The translations under genes were made by a program, and so were the position numbers. The notes beneath the pieces were generated by a model that ran no database searches, was not told the DNA's origin, and saw only the letters and a program-made list of their open reading frames with translations. This document shows, one piece after another, positions 1-17,317 of a DNA stretch of 44,716 bases. Source of the stretch: Plantago elongata (lineage: Eukaryota; Streptophyta; Magnoliopsida; Lamiales; Plantaginaceae); NCBI GenBank assembly GCA_036897095.1, contig JAYMSP010000650.1, positions 1 to 44,716 on the forward strand, given 5' to 3'. Numbering within the stretch: the first letter of the stretch is position 1; each line of letters begins with the position of its first letter.

Positions 1-449
1 ACTGACATCCCAAGCTTCGAAGTTGGACTGACTGAATTGGACTGTAGTGGATTAGAATTAGATCATAAGTACATACAGCAAGTATCCAACAATACATTCT
101 TTCCTTGACTGAATTCGACTGCATATATCATACCCAGTTAATTTTCAGTCTGTATAAACACACAACCCAGGTAAACCAATCCAGTTGGCATTCTATCTAA
201 AATATGGCAGGCTCATCTACGGATCAGATAAAGTACCTACGCATAATAATGGAGACCAAAATCCAATAACAACTTACATTACTTATTGCAGAAATAGATC
301 GTTTGGTGAATAAACCAGACATCATTTTTAAGCACATTTTAGAACTAACATGCATCTGAAGAAAGCATTTTACCAAACCAAATTATTAACCTTGAAGTAT
401 ATATAGCGAAATGAAGCAACCTAGAATCAGTACAGAAGTTTCATCTTAC
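1..449 (-). other. Intron of the BIG gene running off the left edge
   Basis: The donor of this intron is GTAAGA at 449-444 on the minus strand. In BIG proteins the next conserved block would be SVYH followed by a valine-rich helix; I find no minus-strand frame encoding it in 1-449, nor a convincing pyrimidine-rich acceptor. The whole stretch is therefore probably intron, with the next exon outside the window. Confidence 0.6.
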
Positions 450-3400
450 TCTGATTTTGATGATTTTGCTTTAAACTGCTCTTGGATATGCTTTATTAGA
501 TATCCATTTGCACCCAAAGGTTTTTCTTCTGCCTGCTTCCACACCAGATTGAGGATACCATCCAATCCCAAAAGTTTATTCAGGCCATTCCCCTGTTTGC
601 TTTGGGGAGCAACTGGTTCAGCATTCATTTTAATCTCATTATTAACAATATTATCGTAGATTGCACCTAAATAATCTTCGGCTAAATCCTTTCCATCATC
701 AATGCCTCGGTTATTGCGGATGAAATCAGCCTTGGTCATCTACAAAGCCAAAATCAATCTTATATAACTCCTAAGAAAGTTTTTATTTAAGTAACATTAT
801 AAATGAGTATCAACGGAAAACGATTGACGTATAGATTGGGGGAAAAGTACATGTAATTAGAATCCTTCAACGTCGCAATCCTTGACTAAGGTTCAAAGAA
901 CAGTGATGTATAGATATAGATTGAACCCATGTAGACACATGTGGGTATTTTAAATGAAGTGTAAATGAGAAAATGAAAGAAAACCAAGGAACTCTCAAGT
1001 CTGGAGTCTGGACATATGAATTCCAGGTATGTCTCATAGTTACTGGAATTATTTTAGCAAATGAATTCAGAAAGAAGTAGGTAATCTAATGCTCACAGCA
1101 TCACATGCAGACCAGAAGTATGTGGAGATGATTATTAACAAACATAAAATTTTTAACAGAGCAATGATGGGCACAAACAGAATCATGTACCAGTGAAAAA
1201 AAATAAGGAAAAAACAGTATATCCAAGGAGCGGAGGTGGGGAACCACTATTGGTCTTCTTGATGTATTGGCAGAATAAAAACATAAGAACATAGGTGGCC
1301 AAGCCATTTAGACGTAATTACTTTACAAGCTAGAAATTTCATCAATCAATTTTGTAAGGTAATAGTTTCTCAACATAGAAACCCAGCTGCACAGAATCAC
1401 TGCATGTGATTTGCAATTCGAGGAATATCACATAAAAAATGAGTGCAGTTTTAGCCAGGAAGGATTGGAGTAAACGTACCTTATCTTTTACCATAGTATT
1501 ATGGGCATCAGTGTTTAGCATTATCACTGAATATGCAAGGACGTAGGCCGTTTCCGCGCTGGTGAATGAGTTTGGATTGCACTTACAATAGCGCTCGGCA
1601 AATTTCTCCATGATGCGATCAATCTTTTGTGCTTCTCCAGGTAATCTGAATCCTCTTAAAAAGAATCTGATCGATTCACCAAAGCTCATGTTTTCAAAGT
1701 TGAAAGAATCCACATATGCATGCATGACTTTCATAGGAAATTCATCTCGTTCACCAAAATAATCTCCAATCATAGTTTCATTAAGGCCCGAGGTGCTTTT
1801 GATAAAAGAGGCCACATCTTCTGGAGAACTGCCAACCTTTTTGGTGTTTATTAATAATTCAATCCCCTTAGATGGTTTTCTATTGAAGAGTGCAACACCT
1901 TTCTGCAGTTATTCAAGTTCACATATTCAGTACAGTATACCAGATCTTGTGGACTACTGAAAGCACTAAACTATGGCAAGTAGGCAAGAGCTTTAAACAG
2001 CATTAGGCAGCAAGCACTTTCATTAAGCGTTGCCACATTCACAATGCATTGTAATCTTCAGTGTCGATGACAAACATGGGAAAAGGTTAATCATGCCCTA
2101 AGGTGCAGGGCTACAATCCCATGAAAAACAAATTAACCATACCTGAATTTGTAATTTATGTGCTCTACGCTGCTCCAGTGTTGCAGCATTTGAAAATTCA
2201 GAATTTGCTTCCAAGTGCAGCTCATAGTCAGAAATACTGGTCTCTTCAATGAGGTTATTCGGGTTCTCTGTCAAATTTTCATTCTCTGTAGACTTTGCTG
2301 GATTTGAGTCACCAACTTTGAGCTGCTGATCCATCCATGATCCCATTGACTTGATGATTCTAACAAGACATTTTACCGATTCTTGGCGAAAAGTTGCATC
2401 TTGGGCGTGAGAGAGAGAGGTAGTAGAACCAGGTGGTGGGCCTAGAGCCGTTTTCAGCAGCCCATTAACAGTCCTGCATGTATCTCAAGGAATTATAGGA
2501 GTTCGTATGAGTTCAGGGGGAAGAGGAGGGGGGGTTGGATATTGATGCTTCTTTTCAGAAAATTTAAGGGAAATTGACATCAGACTAACCTAGAGTAATT
2601 ACAGGTTCCTGGTTTAATTGAGCATGTAATGCTCGATGTACAGTCTTTCAACTACATCGATTCAAATCCATGTCAAATGAAACAACTTTTCACGTTTTCT
2701 TCCTAGGTAGTTTGACAAATAAGATCGGTCGTTGTAGCCCCACAGAGGAAAACAAAAGTTTTGGAATGAAATTGCTCGGGACAATTTCATGAGCTATTAA
2801 GACTTATATAAGCACCCTTTGAACTGAAAAAATCAGTAAGTACACGAAAGTAAATAACTAAATCCAAAGGCCACAACAAAGAGAGAAACTACTCTTTGAG
2901 AACTCATAGACAGAGTAACGCCAAGACAAAGAGTGCCACATTGGGATTTGAAACCTACACCTTCATACATGATATATACGGGGTCTTCACTGTTTTGGTG
3001 TCCCCTCGAGGGAAATTAGTATAGATAGTCTACTTAATGTAATTCAGCTTGATTTGCATTTCACTTCATGCAATTTATCTCTGGGTACATGGTATAATAG
3101 CCTAGCGTTCTTGTTTCCTGAGATCAAGACTCACAATTCACAACCTCCATAGAATTATTTCACTAATATGCCTACATTAAGAATCTTATTACATAAAATA
3201 TTGTGCAGTGGCTTTTGACATTAATGCTTCATGTAATATCCTCTATAAATCTACCCTTAGTCATAGTACGACTGCTATATTAGTACAACTGGAAGAATAT
3301 TGTATTATCTTCTGCATCAGAACTGTAAAGTAAAGTTAAGATTCAACCAATAGAATAACAGAACATAATTAAGAATTGCAATATGTCTTGCAATAATGGC

Positions 3401-5325
3401 AGGTAAGCAGAAGATAAATGACTTTGGCACAACTAGACAAGGAATGAGATCTTTAAGATGACCATCTGAACAAAATATGAAAAGAAACAAATTAAAGCAT
3501 AACCTAAAATCTTTTTACCTCTCAAATATGTTTGGAGCCTCCACATCACAGTCATAGTTAACAAAAATATCAATGATGATCGGGGAATCATGGGATATTT
3601 TCTCTAACAGATTCAGAACAGTCATTTTCTGCAGAAAACTAGGTTGAAGCACATTCTCCAGAACACGAAGGATCAGCATTGGGAAAAAAATTCCGATCTC
3701 TGACTTCAGCCCGGACCTAAATTTTGACAGTAGGTTTTGAAATATAGAACACAGAAGTTGAAAGATACTCATTACAGAGAGTGCGCTGTTCTTCAAAAGT
3801 GACAAGCACAGGTACTGCTTAACAGCATTAAGAAACCTGTAAACAAAAGAACCCGGTAAGGCGGTAACTAATTACAACCCCACAACCCCATTCAAGGGCA
3901 GAAACAGAATACATAAATCACTATGCATGTCTTTTATACTTATTGAACCTGAAGAAAGGGTTCTGCATAAAATGTGCACCGCATATTGGGCATGTTTAAT
4001 GCTTGATAAGAAATCAGAATGTCCCGATTTAAACACAGGTAGGCCATGATATGAGACTAGAGCAGAGTCCTTCTCGGGCTTCAACCAAAAATAAAAATAA
4101 AAAAAATCACCTTTTGTATCAGCCGTAGTACTTATTTGACAACATGATCCCAGATATTTTAACACAAATAAACTATTAACTGTTTGTTTGTCAGAACTCC
4201 ATTGACAATCTGGAGCATTCCCGAGTAATTATTTTTTTATGAGGTCATGTAGTTATTCTAAGAGCATATCTATCATGGTAAGCCTAATTTCAGCTGCAAT
4301 TTAGCAAAATCAAGCACTTGCCTGTCATTCGTACGCCATATTTGACCTGCATTACCCATAATGACGTTCAAAAGCTCCAAGGAAAGGATCTTCCCCCTCA
4401 GAAGAATCTGATCATCAGGATGCTCTTGTGAAGAAAATTTCATAGATAATTTACACAAATTCTTGTACAGCGTGAACCCATCCTCCCTAATCTTACTATA
4501 ACCAGCACCCTCATGATCAGCTTCCCCATTACCCTGCTGTTCAGAACTCTTTACCTCCGTTACCGACTTCACAACCTCAGGAGGACCATCCTTCGCCTCC
4601 ACAACATCATTTACAAAATTCTGCGCAAACTGTATCGAACTTCCCTCATTAAGATTCCTATCAGCAAACTCCAACAGCTCCGCAACAACCACATTCTTAA
4701 ACTCCACCCTAATCGAATTCTCCTCAACCCTAGAATAAATAATAAGCATCATCTGAGCAAGCACAGCCTTGGCACAGATCTGATTCGTGCCGCTATGACC
4801 ACCTAAATACACATTATAACAGGACCTAACCACATAAATCAAACAATCGCCACGAATGCAAACGCTATCCGATCGCACCGCAGCTAACAACACCTTCAGC
4901 ACAGCCAGCTCAACCGGCTCATCACCTACAGCAGCACACTTACACACAGAATCAATCACACGAAACACCAACGACTCCGATTCAGTGATCTCACAGTTCC
5001 TAATTAAACCATAAGCGAACAACCTGTACACGCAATCGAGGGAAGGCTCGAAGAGCTTCGGGGAGCCGGATTGGAGCGCCATGATGACCGGATTGAGGAG
5101 AAAATCGGCGTCATCGGAGGAGATACCGTAGAGAGGCGAGCAGGTCGCCGGATCGGGCGAGGAACAGTCGGTGAGGGATTGGAGCTTGTCGAGGGCGGAT
5201 TTGCAGGTGGAAACGAGCTGAGAGTGCTTACGCCAGGCAGCATTTTTGATGATCTTGTCGAGAGATGGGCCGATAACCCAGCCGCATCGCGACGCGCCAC
5301 CGAGGGTTTGCGACGAGGATGACAT
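450..5325 (-). CDS. BIG: BIG1/BIG2-type Sec7 ARF guanine-nucleotide exchange factor, 5' part (cut by window edge)
   Basis: This is a large Golgi/TGN ARF-GEF that loads GTP onto ARF GTPases to start vesicle coat assembly. Exons on the minus strand are 5325-4322, 3836-3519, 2473-2143, 1902-1480 and 739-450, with consistent phases, giving about 788 residues. Plant BIGs are roughly 1,700-1,800 residues, so more than half lies beyond the left edge. The start is the ATG at 5325 ([10 protein letters not shown]); the frame is open further upstream only from a TTG. The N-terminal DCB region has the block [14 protein letters not shown], exon 2 has [21 protein letters not shown] HUS-region sequence (here starting FF), and the Sec7 domain begins near residue 552. 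The catalytic glutamic finger is E641 in [10 protein letters not shown], followed by [13 protein letters not shown]. Exon 5 stops at a GTAAGA donor, after which the frame hits TAA in the intron. Intron 1 starts with GC rather than GT. Family assignment is firm; which BIG paralogue is not. Confidence 0.93.
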
Positions 5326-7070
5326 TTCTGTGGTGGTGTTAAGCAATCGGTGACGACATTTGTGTTGTTAATCGGAGAAGAGATTGACAGACGATAGCTT
5401 TGCCGGTGTCATACAGAGTTGATCTCGAGTTTTAAGTAGTACTGACATTTCTTATTGTTAAAGCGTTAAGTTATTCTCTGGAGACATGAAAGGATAAATA
5501 AAATCTAATAAATTTATCCTAAGATAAAATAATTTGTTCATTTTATTTTTTTGATTTATTCACATTAAATTTGACTATGAATTAAAGTTAAACTGTGATA
5601 ATAGAATGTTGAATTAAATTATATGATAAGAATTTAATGCGTATACGGTTTTAATAAGAATAATTAATTTATAGTCAATTTATGTTCAAATCTAAAACGA
5701 GGTGATCGGAAAATTTTTTTTAAAGAGCAAGTGTCTTATATAGAAAAAATGGAGCATATCCTTATACTCTTGACATAAACTTGTAATTATATTGCAGTAT
5801 AAATTGAACGGTATCAATAAGCATAATAACAACATAAACTTTTTTTCTCCTTGTTTGAATTCAATTAATAGTAATTCTACATTAAGATTTAAATATATAC
5901 TTATTTTTTAAAAAATCATGATCAACGAGCAACGGGTGAGTTTACACATGCAAGCACAAATGACGATGTAAACAAAAAGTACATTCCTCAATGTGTGGAG
6001 CAAACATATCATCTGAGAGTATGTATATCAAAGAGTTGAATCTTGATTTGTTAGTAGTCAGGATGTTATAATAATTACTTATTAAATAGAGCCCCTAACT
6101 CGTAAATTGTATTTGAGATGTGTTTATTTTGGGGTAATTAGGAATGATCCTTGGAAAGTTCTCTCGACGTAGCAATTTGTGGATGGTGTTACTATAATCT
6201 AAAGCGACAATGCAATACAAAGAAGACACATCCCCACACTTGCATATCTAAGTAATATTGAAAATAATCATGCTTAATTACTATTTATAAACAATCCAAT
6301 TACTGATCAATCGAGATCTAACTCGCCTAAATATTTGAGAATTTCAACGGGGTAAAATGTAATAAAACATCTCATATGGCATGAATATGAAGGGAAGAAT
6401 TTTGAAAGATAACAATTACTAAATGATTGATAAAATTGTAAAGGAGGCTAATTTATGAGTATGATAGTCATAATACCATAATACTCCCTCCAAGTCCACA
6501 ATCTATCCTAGACGAACCTCCTACTGAGCTGGGCAGGTTTTAAGAGTAAACTGGAGTAGTTTGGAAAATGTGAGATACAATGGACAAGGTATGAGTTACA
6601 TTTTTTCATTTAAGATGTGATAGATTAAAATTTGGACAAACAAAAATGAAACGGGGGAAGTTGGATTGTGACTGCAGAACAATATATTTAAAAAAATCTT
6701 AAAACAACACCAATATAATAGACATTCAAATTGACAAAATAGCACATGAAATTTGAAAATGCACATATAAAGGGAGAAGGCATCAGTTCCTTCGAATTCA
6801 AGCAGAAGCAGGTCTTGTTTGTTCCTTGTTGGACACTTGACAGTTGGGATGTTTAAACATACATTTCATGTGCTGGCCCATTTTACCTCTTTCTCTATTT
6901 ATTACTCAACAACAGGTACCCCAAGTTCCAACCTGGTTTCTATGTAGGAGCCTCAATCTAAATACCAAAAAAATAAAAAATTACACTACAAGAAAGACCT
7001 TAATCATCCAACAACCCTGCATGAAAGGAATTCGTGTGGAACTGTCAAGCAAACATGAGTAGCATATAAT
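5326..7070. other. Intergenic region between BIG (5' side) and GluRS (3' side)
   Basis: AT-rich DNA without a credible coding frame. The part next to 5325 should hold the BIG 5' leader and promoter, and the part next to 7070 the GluRS 3' untranslated region. The only structure I can support is a degenerate Stowaway-like element near 6484-6660, listed separately. Confidence 0.6.
6484..6660. mobile_element. Degenerate Stowaway-like MITE
   Basis: The left end reads TA followed by CTCCCTCCAAGTCC, the classic start of Stowaway (Tc1/mariner-type) miniature elements, and the interior is AT-rich without coding capacity. The right end, GAAACGGGGGAAG, is a worn inverted counterpart and no longer ends in a clean TA. 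Length of about 180 bp fits the class. The imperfect right terminus keeps confidence modest. Confidence 0.42.
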
Positions 7071-12949
<5,879 letters not shown>

Positions 12950-13690
12950 ATGGGAAACTTATTTTGCTGCGTGGGAATCTACAGATCTCCATTCACAGTC
13001 AGGGAGCAATTTGATAAATTCAATGAAGCCCAAAAGTCTCCACCTCCAGGATGCCAATTCTTGCCTCCGTTTCTTGGAGAACAGTTGGACGGCTATCTCC
13101 CCCTCGGGTTGCAGCAGTTGGATGTTGTGTGTGAGAACAGGACAAAGGACAATCGTTGTGTCAATGTGGTGTCATCAGTATACTACTGTCCCCTATCTGA
13201 AAACACAAGTTATGCATTTACCGGACCTGGCAACATCAGAAATCAGATTCAGGCCCTTGTATTTGATGTCATAAGAGCAACTGTGCTGAAGCATAATCCT
13301 GAATCTTGATGATGCTTATGAGCAGAGAAATGAACTTGCTAAGGCTGTTTGGGATGAACTTGATGAACAAATGTCCAATTATGGATATGAAATAGTCCGG
13401 ATACTAATTACTGACATTGAACCTGATGAGCATGTTAAGAGAGCAGTGAACGAACTCAACACAGCTACTAAAGAAGCTATTAGTGAGATACCAGAGGCTA
13501 AGTATCTCTCAGGCTTGGAACTGCTAGACAGCATCAGGCAATAGCGGATGGACTGAGAGATCATATGCCCAGCTTCTCAGTTGATGTGCCTTGCACCACG
13601 ACAACAGGTGTTGTGAATATGGTGTTGGTCACCCAATATTTTGAGCCAATGAAAGACACTGGAGCAAGATCCAAACCCAGAACAATGTAG
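12950..13690 (+). pseudogene. Intronless HIR (hypersensitive-induced reaction, SPFH/band 7) processed pseudogene
   Basis: Working HIR proteins are membrane-anchored SPFH/prohibitin-like scaffolds linked to plant hypersensitive cell death. This copy starts MGNLFCCVG, keeping the Gly2/Cys6/Cys7 acylation signature, and runs as one uninterrupted frame to LKHNPES and a TGA at 13307. Homology then resumes in another frame ([47 protein letters not shown]). A segment that in HIRs is a long charged helix is shortened by roughly 15-20 residues before EAKYLSGL. Near 13515-13525 the frame shifts again and continues through [19 protein letters not shown] to MVLVTQYFEPMKDTGA and a TAG at 13688. HIR genes normally have several introns; none is present, pointing to retroposition. 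I see no clear poly-A tract or target duplication, so a decayed retrocopy is inferred. Confidence 0.85.
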
Positions 13691-14099
13691 ATTAATCTTG
13701 AATTCTAACAGTTGCAGTGATATCACATGCTACAATACTCAAAATTGGTTCTAGCATTTCTTACATATGAGTTAGTAGGAACAATTTTACCCCATGCGAT
13801 ATAGTTACTCGGTGGTACCAAATTACTGCAGAATGAGAGGATTTAATGGGGAAAAAAATGTGGTTCTACTACTTACCGGGTATCAGGCGATTAAATCCCG
13901 CTACTCATTGATATGCCACCAATCACAGGAAACAGACCCTCCTCCACAATTTCACTAGTAAGTAAACAAGCACAAAACCACTCTACCTCTAATGTAATCA
14001 TAACATTTCCCAGGCATATTATGGTACAACAATTAAACCATATAGTCACCGGACTTGCTGACCGGAAATTTTACATATATTCATACTTTGCTTGTTTCT
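13691..14099. other. Spacer between HIR pseudogene and THA8-like gene (possible 3' UTR)
   Basis: No coding frame of interest. Because the THA8-like gene may be spliced near its stop codon, part of this stretch could be its 3' untranslated exon. One plausible minus-strand acceptor (TTCTGCAG) lies near 13823-13830. Confidence 0.4.
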
Positions 14100-15362
14100 T
14101 CATTTTGCTGTGTATCTGCTACTTACTCTTGTAATCGTAATTGTCTCCATCTCCTCGAAGAAATTTAAATCGCCATATTCTTTTCTAGCTTCCTCTTGTA
14201 CAACAGCTAAAAGAGCCATCTCTCCCTGTGTTTCCAACCCATTTATCAAAGTTCTGTAAGTTACTCTATCTGGACCACATGGTAATGACTTCATCAGATA
14301 AAAACACTCCATTGCCAAACCAGCAAGATTTAATTCCATCAAGCACTCTAGCAATGCATTGAATCCTTCAACATCTGGATCTAAAGAACTTTCAGTTTTA
14401 AGTTCCGTGATAATCACTTCGACCTTCTCAAGCAACCCATTGCTCCCCAAAGCAGTAACTACATCAGCATATAGTAACAACTTGGGCTTATACCATTCCT
14501 CTTTTTTTATATCCGCAAAAGCCTAGACAAGTCAAAGAATATACATATAACCATATTGATCAAAGCAACGAAGCTGACAAAAAAGCTTAAAAATAGTATT
14601 AAGAAACACATCTAGTTCAAGCAATAGTCAAGAGCTCTGTATATTATAGAATGTTACATGCTTAATCAGTCACTCTATCAGTCTAACTTATTTGCATTTC
14701 TCGTGTATCTAATTTTCCATTTGCAACAAAAGCCACTTCAACAAAAAGAAAACTCAATACATTTCTAATACTCCCTATCCTAACATGGCATAAGGTCTAA
14801 AAAACAATGTGTTAAAGTTCCTCTAATCCCAATAGTATGACTTAATTTATTTGTCAGAATAAAGCACCTAGTGCCACTAAAAGGAGAAAGTATTCTGATC
14901 AAGAAAGGTACGTTATAACTGAAAATGAGGAAAGGAGCATAAGCACGAGAGTAGGCATCACATAATGCAACATTTTAAAAATATATAACAAACAGGTATA
15001 CAGTTTACAAACATGAATACTAATGAATTGAGAGAACAGACCTTAAGAGCCAAGTCACACTGGTTTTGGCGAAGAAGTTCACGAAGAACTGCAATCATAT
15101 CAAGCTTCAACAACCGCCTAAATTTGCTATTAAATTCATTCCCTATTGATGTTCCTGGGTTGTTGGCAGCCCTCTTGAGTGCCTGAATCGTCTGGATAGC
15201 CTCACTGCTGAGAAACCGTCCCCTCTGAAGTTGTTTTCTATTCTTGCTTCTGTCTCTCATTGTAACACAAAATCTCCTAGTACCGACAGAGCTTGCCTTC
15301 GTTTCTCTTGGGTATATAAGCCCCATCCGCAACTCGACCACATTGTGCGTAATACAATGCAT
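14100..15362 (-). CDS. THA8/THA8-like short PPR protein
   Basis: A small pentatricopeptide-repeat protein of the THYLAKOID ASSEMBLY 8 group; THA8 itself acts in chloroplast group II intron splicing. Exons on the minus strand are 15362-15042 and 14522-14100, giving 247 residues and a TGA at 14102-14100. Family hallmarks are MRDRSKNRKQLQRGR near residue 35, EAIQTIQALKRAA, FRRLLKLDMIAVLRELLRQN, the exon junction at LALK/AFADIKKEEWYKP, and FNALLECLMELNLAGLAMEC followed by DRVTYRTLINGLETQGEM. The residues before MRDRSK (T, S, R-rich) suit a transit peptide. The start at 15362 is the furthest upstream ATG in frame; one at residue 13 is also possible. A perfect donor (GTAAGT) overlaps the codons just before the stop, so the C-terminus may differ. 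Which THA8 paralogue it is, I cannot say. Confidence 0.82.
14771..14890. mobile_element. Possible small TA-flanked MITE in the THA8-like intron
   Basis: TA + CTCCCTATCC at the left and GGAGAAAG + TA at the right bound a 120-bp AT-rich block inside the intron (14523-15041). The TA flanks and short inverted ends suit a Stowaway-type relic. The terminal match is only about eight bases, so this is tentative. Confidence 0.33.
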
Positions 15363-17317
15363 TTCAGGCAGCAGAAATGGAGTTGTTCTGAATTTGACTT
15401 GTGGGAATCTTAGAATCAGAACGACTTCTTAGGAATTCGGATAGTGCTGGAAATAAACGGAAAAGGGTAAATATCTATTCAGAATCAATAAATAGTCATT
15501 CAATTCATTTCAAGCTCTAGTAATTACAGCAAAATAGTTACAGAATATCTTTCGGTGAACCTATGTCACAGTAAACTGACACTAAGGGTGGAACCACCGC
15601 AGCTGAGTGAGTTACGGCGGTGCTCCGAGACTGTAACCATAATTTTCGTCGAAATTGTACTAAATTAATTCATAAAGCCAATCAAATGTCATCAATTTAG
15701 GTGAAAATTGAAACAGAGATTTTGAACAAAGCAACGGGAAGAATTAGAGAAATTGATACCTGGACTTGGAGAGGGAGCTTGTAGAAGCTGTTTCACTTCG
15801 TGCCGGGAAGAACAAGCCCAATGGTAGAGTGAAATATTGCACCAGGTGTTTTGTAGGGGACGAAAAGAAAAGATATCCGGTTGTAGGGGACGAAAAGAAA
15901 AGATATCCGGTTGTAGGGGACGAAAAGAAAAGATATCCGCTTGACCGGAATGTATAATTCAGGGTCGTTACTCCTTAGGGTCCGTTTGGTTAGTATGAAC
16001 TAAATGAGGAAAGAACTCAAGAAAGGGTTAATTCTTGAACAATACCTTAGAAAATCTCATATTTCTTTGATAGAATAGAAGTGTTTAACTCAAACGAGAG
16101 AGTTGACTTTTTCATAGACCCAATATATTTTAGAGTTTATCATTGTTTAACAAGTTTATTATATGTTACACTAGTCTAATATAGTATAAGAAATTATACA
16201 TTTTATTAGACTTTTTCTGTATTAAATAATGTGGGCACGTGGTTGTATTGATGGACACGTTTAGTACAAAAGAATGAAAAATATAATAGGAAATAAATAA
16301 TGCATGGAGTAATATGTCATATAATAACAAAATGAATAACGGAGGTATAACATTGTATTGTATGTCTATCTAGTTTATTGTATAATTTTAATATTAAATA
16401 TGTTTGTGCTCAAAAGAAGTGAAAAATAATGAAATGAAAAACTCGATGTTGATGTTCAATTACTGAATATTTGAATGTGAGGTTTTCTCTATATTTTTAA
16501 GTTGATTTGTAGTTTTAAAGTTTTTTATGTTATTATCGATTAAAGTTCATTAATTGCATTGGACTTGACGTCAATAGTTTTGTTGTTCATTTTAAGTTTA
16601 TCACGCAAGATTCCATATTTATGCACATATATATCTTGCACTTTAAGGAGGCACAACACAATTTATAAGCACGAAATTGGATACCGCGAATTATTTTAAT
16701 GATCAAACTCAACTTCAAGCCTCAGTCAACTGTACAAGATTGTGTGCAAGTGTTGGTGTAGTTGTTCATGATAGTGCATGGCGTATCATAGCTTGGAGAC
16801 GGAGCAATTTTCAACATATTATATGTCAGAAACCACACAAGCATTAGTCTAGTTGCAATAAATATTATCGTCTAGCTTATGAATTGAATCATCAACATGT
16901 TGTGTTTAAAAGGGAGTCGGCACGGTAGCAATGCTAATCATAAAACAAACACCGCGTCCTTTCCCACCAATAATTGTAAATCTAACTAATAAAATCAAAA
17001 CTTAAGCTTTTTTCGGTACATAGTGTCTTTTTATATTGACGATGAGAGGCACTTGCGAAAAAGGGTACAACAATACTCGTCTAAATTAATCATAAGCGGT
17101 ACGTTTGAATTGTTTTTCCTCATTTTCAGTTTAAAGCTCATTAATTGCAGTAAAGTCAACAGTATACTCTTGTTCCAGTATCGAGTCAAACTCCGGTAAA
17201 AATCAGCTCGTTTTCAACGTATTGGATAGGATGGGACCTGGAATCTGTCTATACAATTTTCACATTGGAAGTCACTCCACTTGAGCTCACTACAGATTCT
17301 CTCGGAAAATTCCAATA
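15363..17317. other. Intergenic: THA8-like promoter/leader and ACY1 copy 1 promoter
   Basis: Divergent promoter region. On the minus strand a donor (CAG then GTATCA at 15759) and an acceptor (ATTCAG ending at 15388) could mark an intron in the THA8-like 5' leader; this is inference. A perfect triple 30-bp repeat lies at 15851-15940. The remainder to 17317 is AT-rich, with no coding frame I would defend. Confidence 0.5.
15851..15940. repeat. Three perfect tandem copies of a 30-bp unit upstream of the THA8-like gene
   Basis: Units at 15851, 15881 and 15911, each starting TTGTAGGGGACG and continuing with AAAAGAAAAG and ATATCCG. They are identical except that the last base of copy three is C rather than G, implying recent expansion. 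They lie about 90 bp upstream of the possible leader-intron donor, so in the promoter or 5' leader of the minus-strand gene. Confidence 0.97.

Noticed and set aside
2405..2421. GA microsatellite on the plus strand
   Set aside because: It lies in BIG exon 3 and simply encodes a Leu-Ser run (TSLSHAQ).
15851..15940. CRISPR-like look of three 30-bp repeats
   Set aside because: The units are directly adjacent with no spacers and the context is a plant nuclear promoter.
15978..16150. GGGTCCGTTTGGTT, a typical start of small plant DNA elements
   Set aside because: No matching inverted end could be found within several hundred bases.
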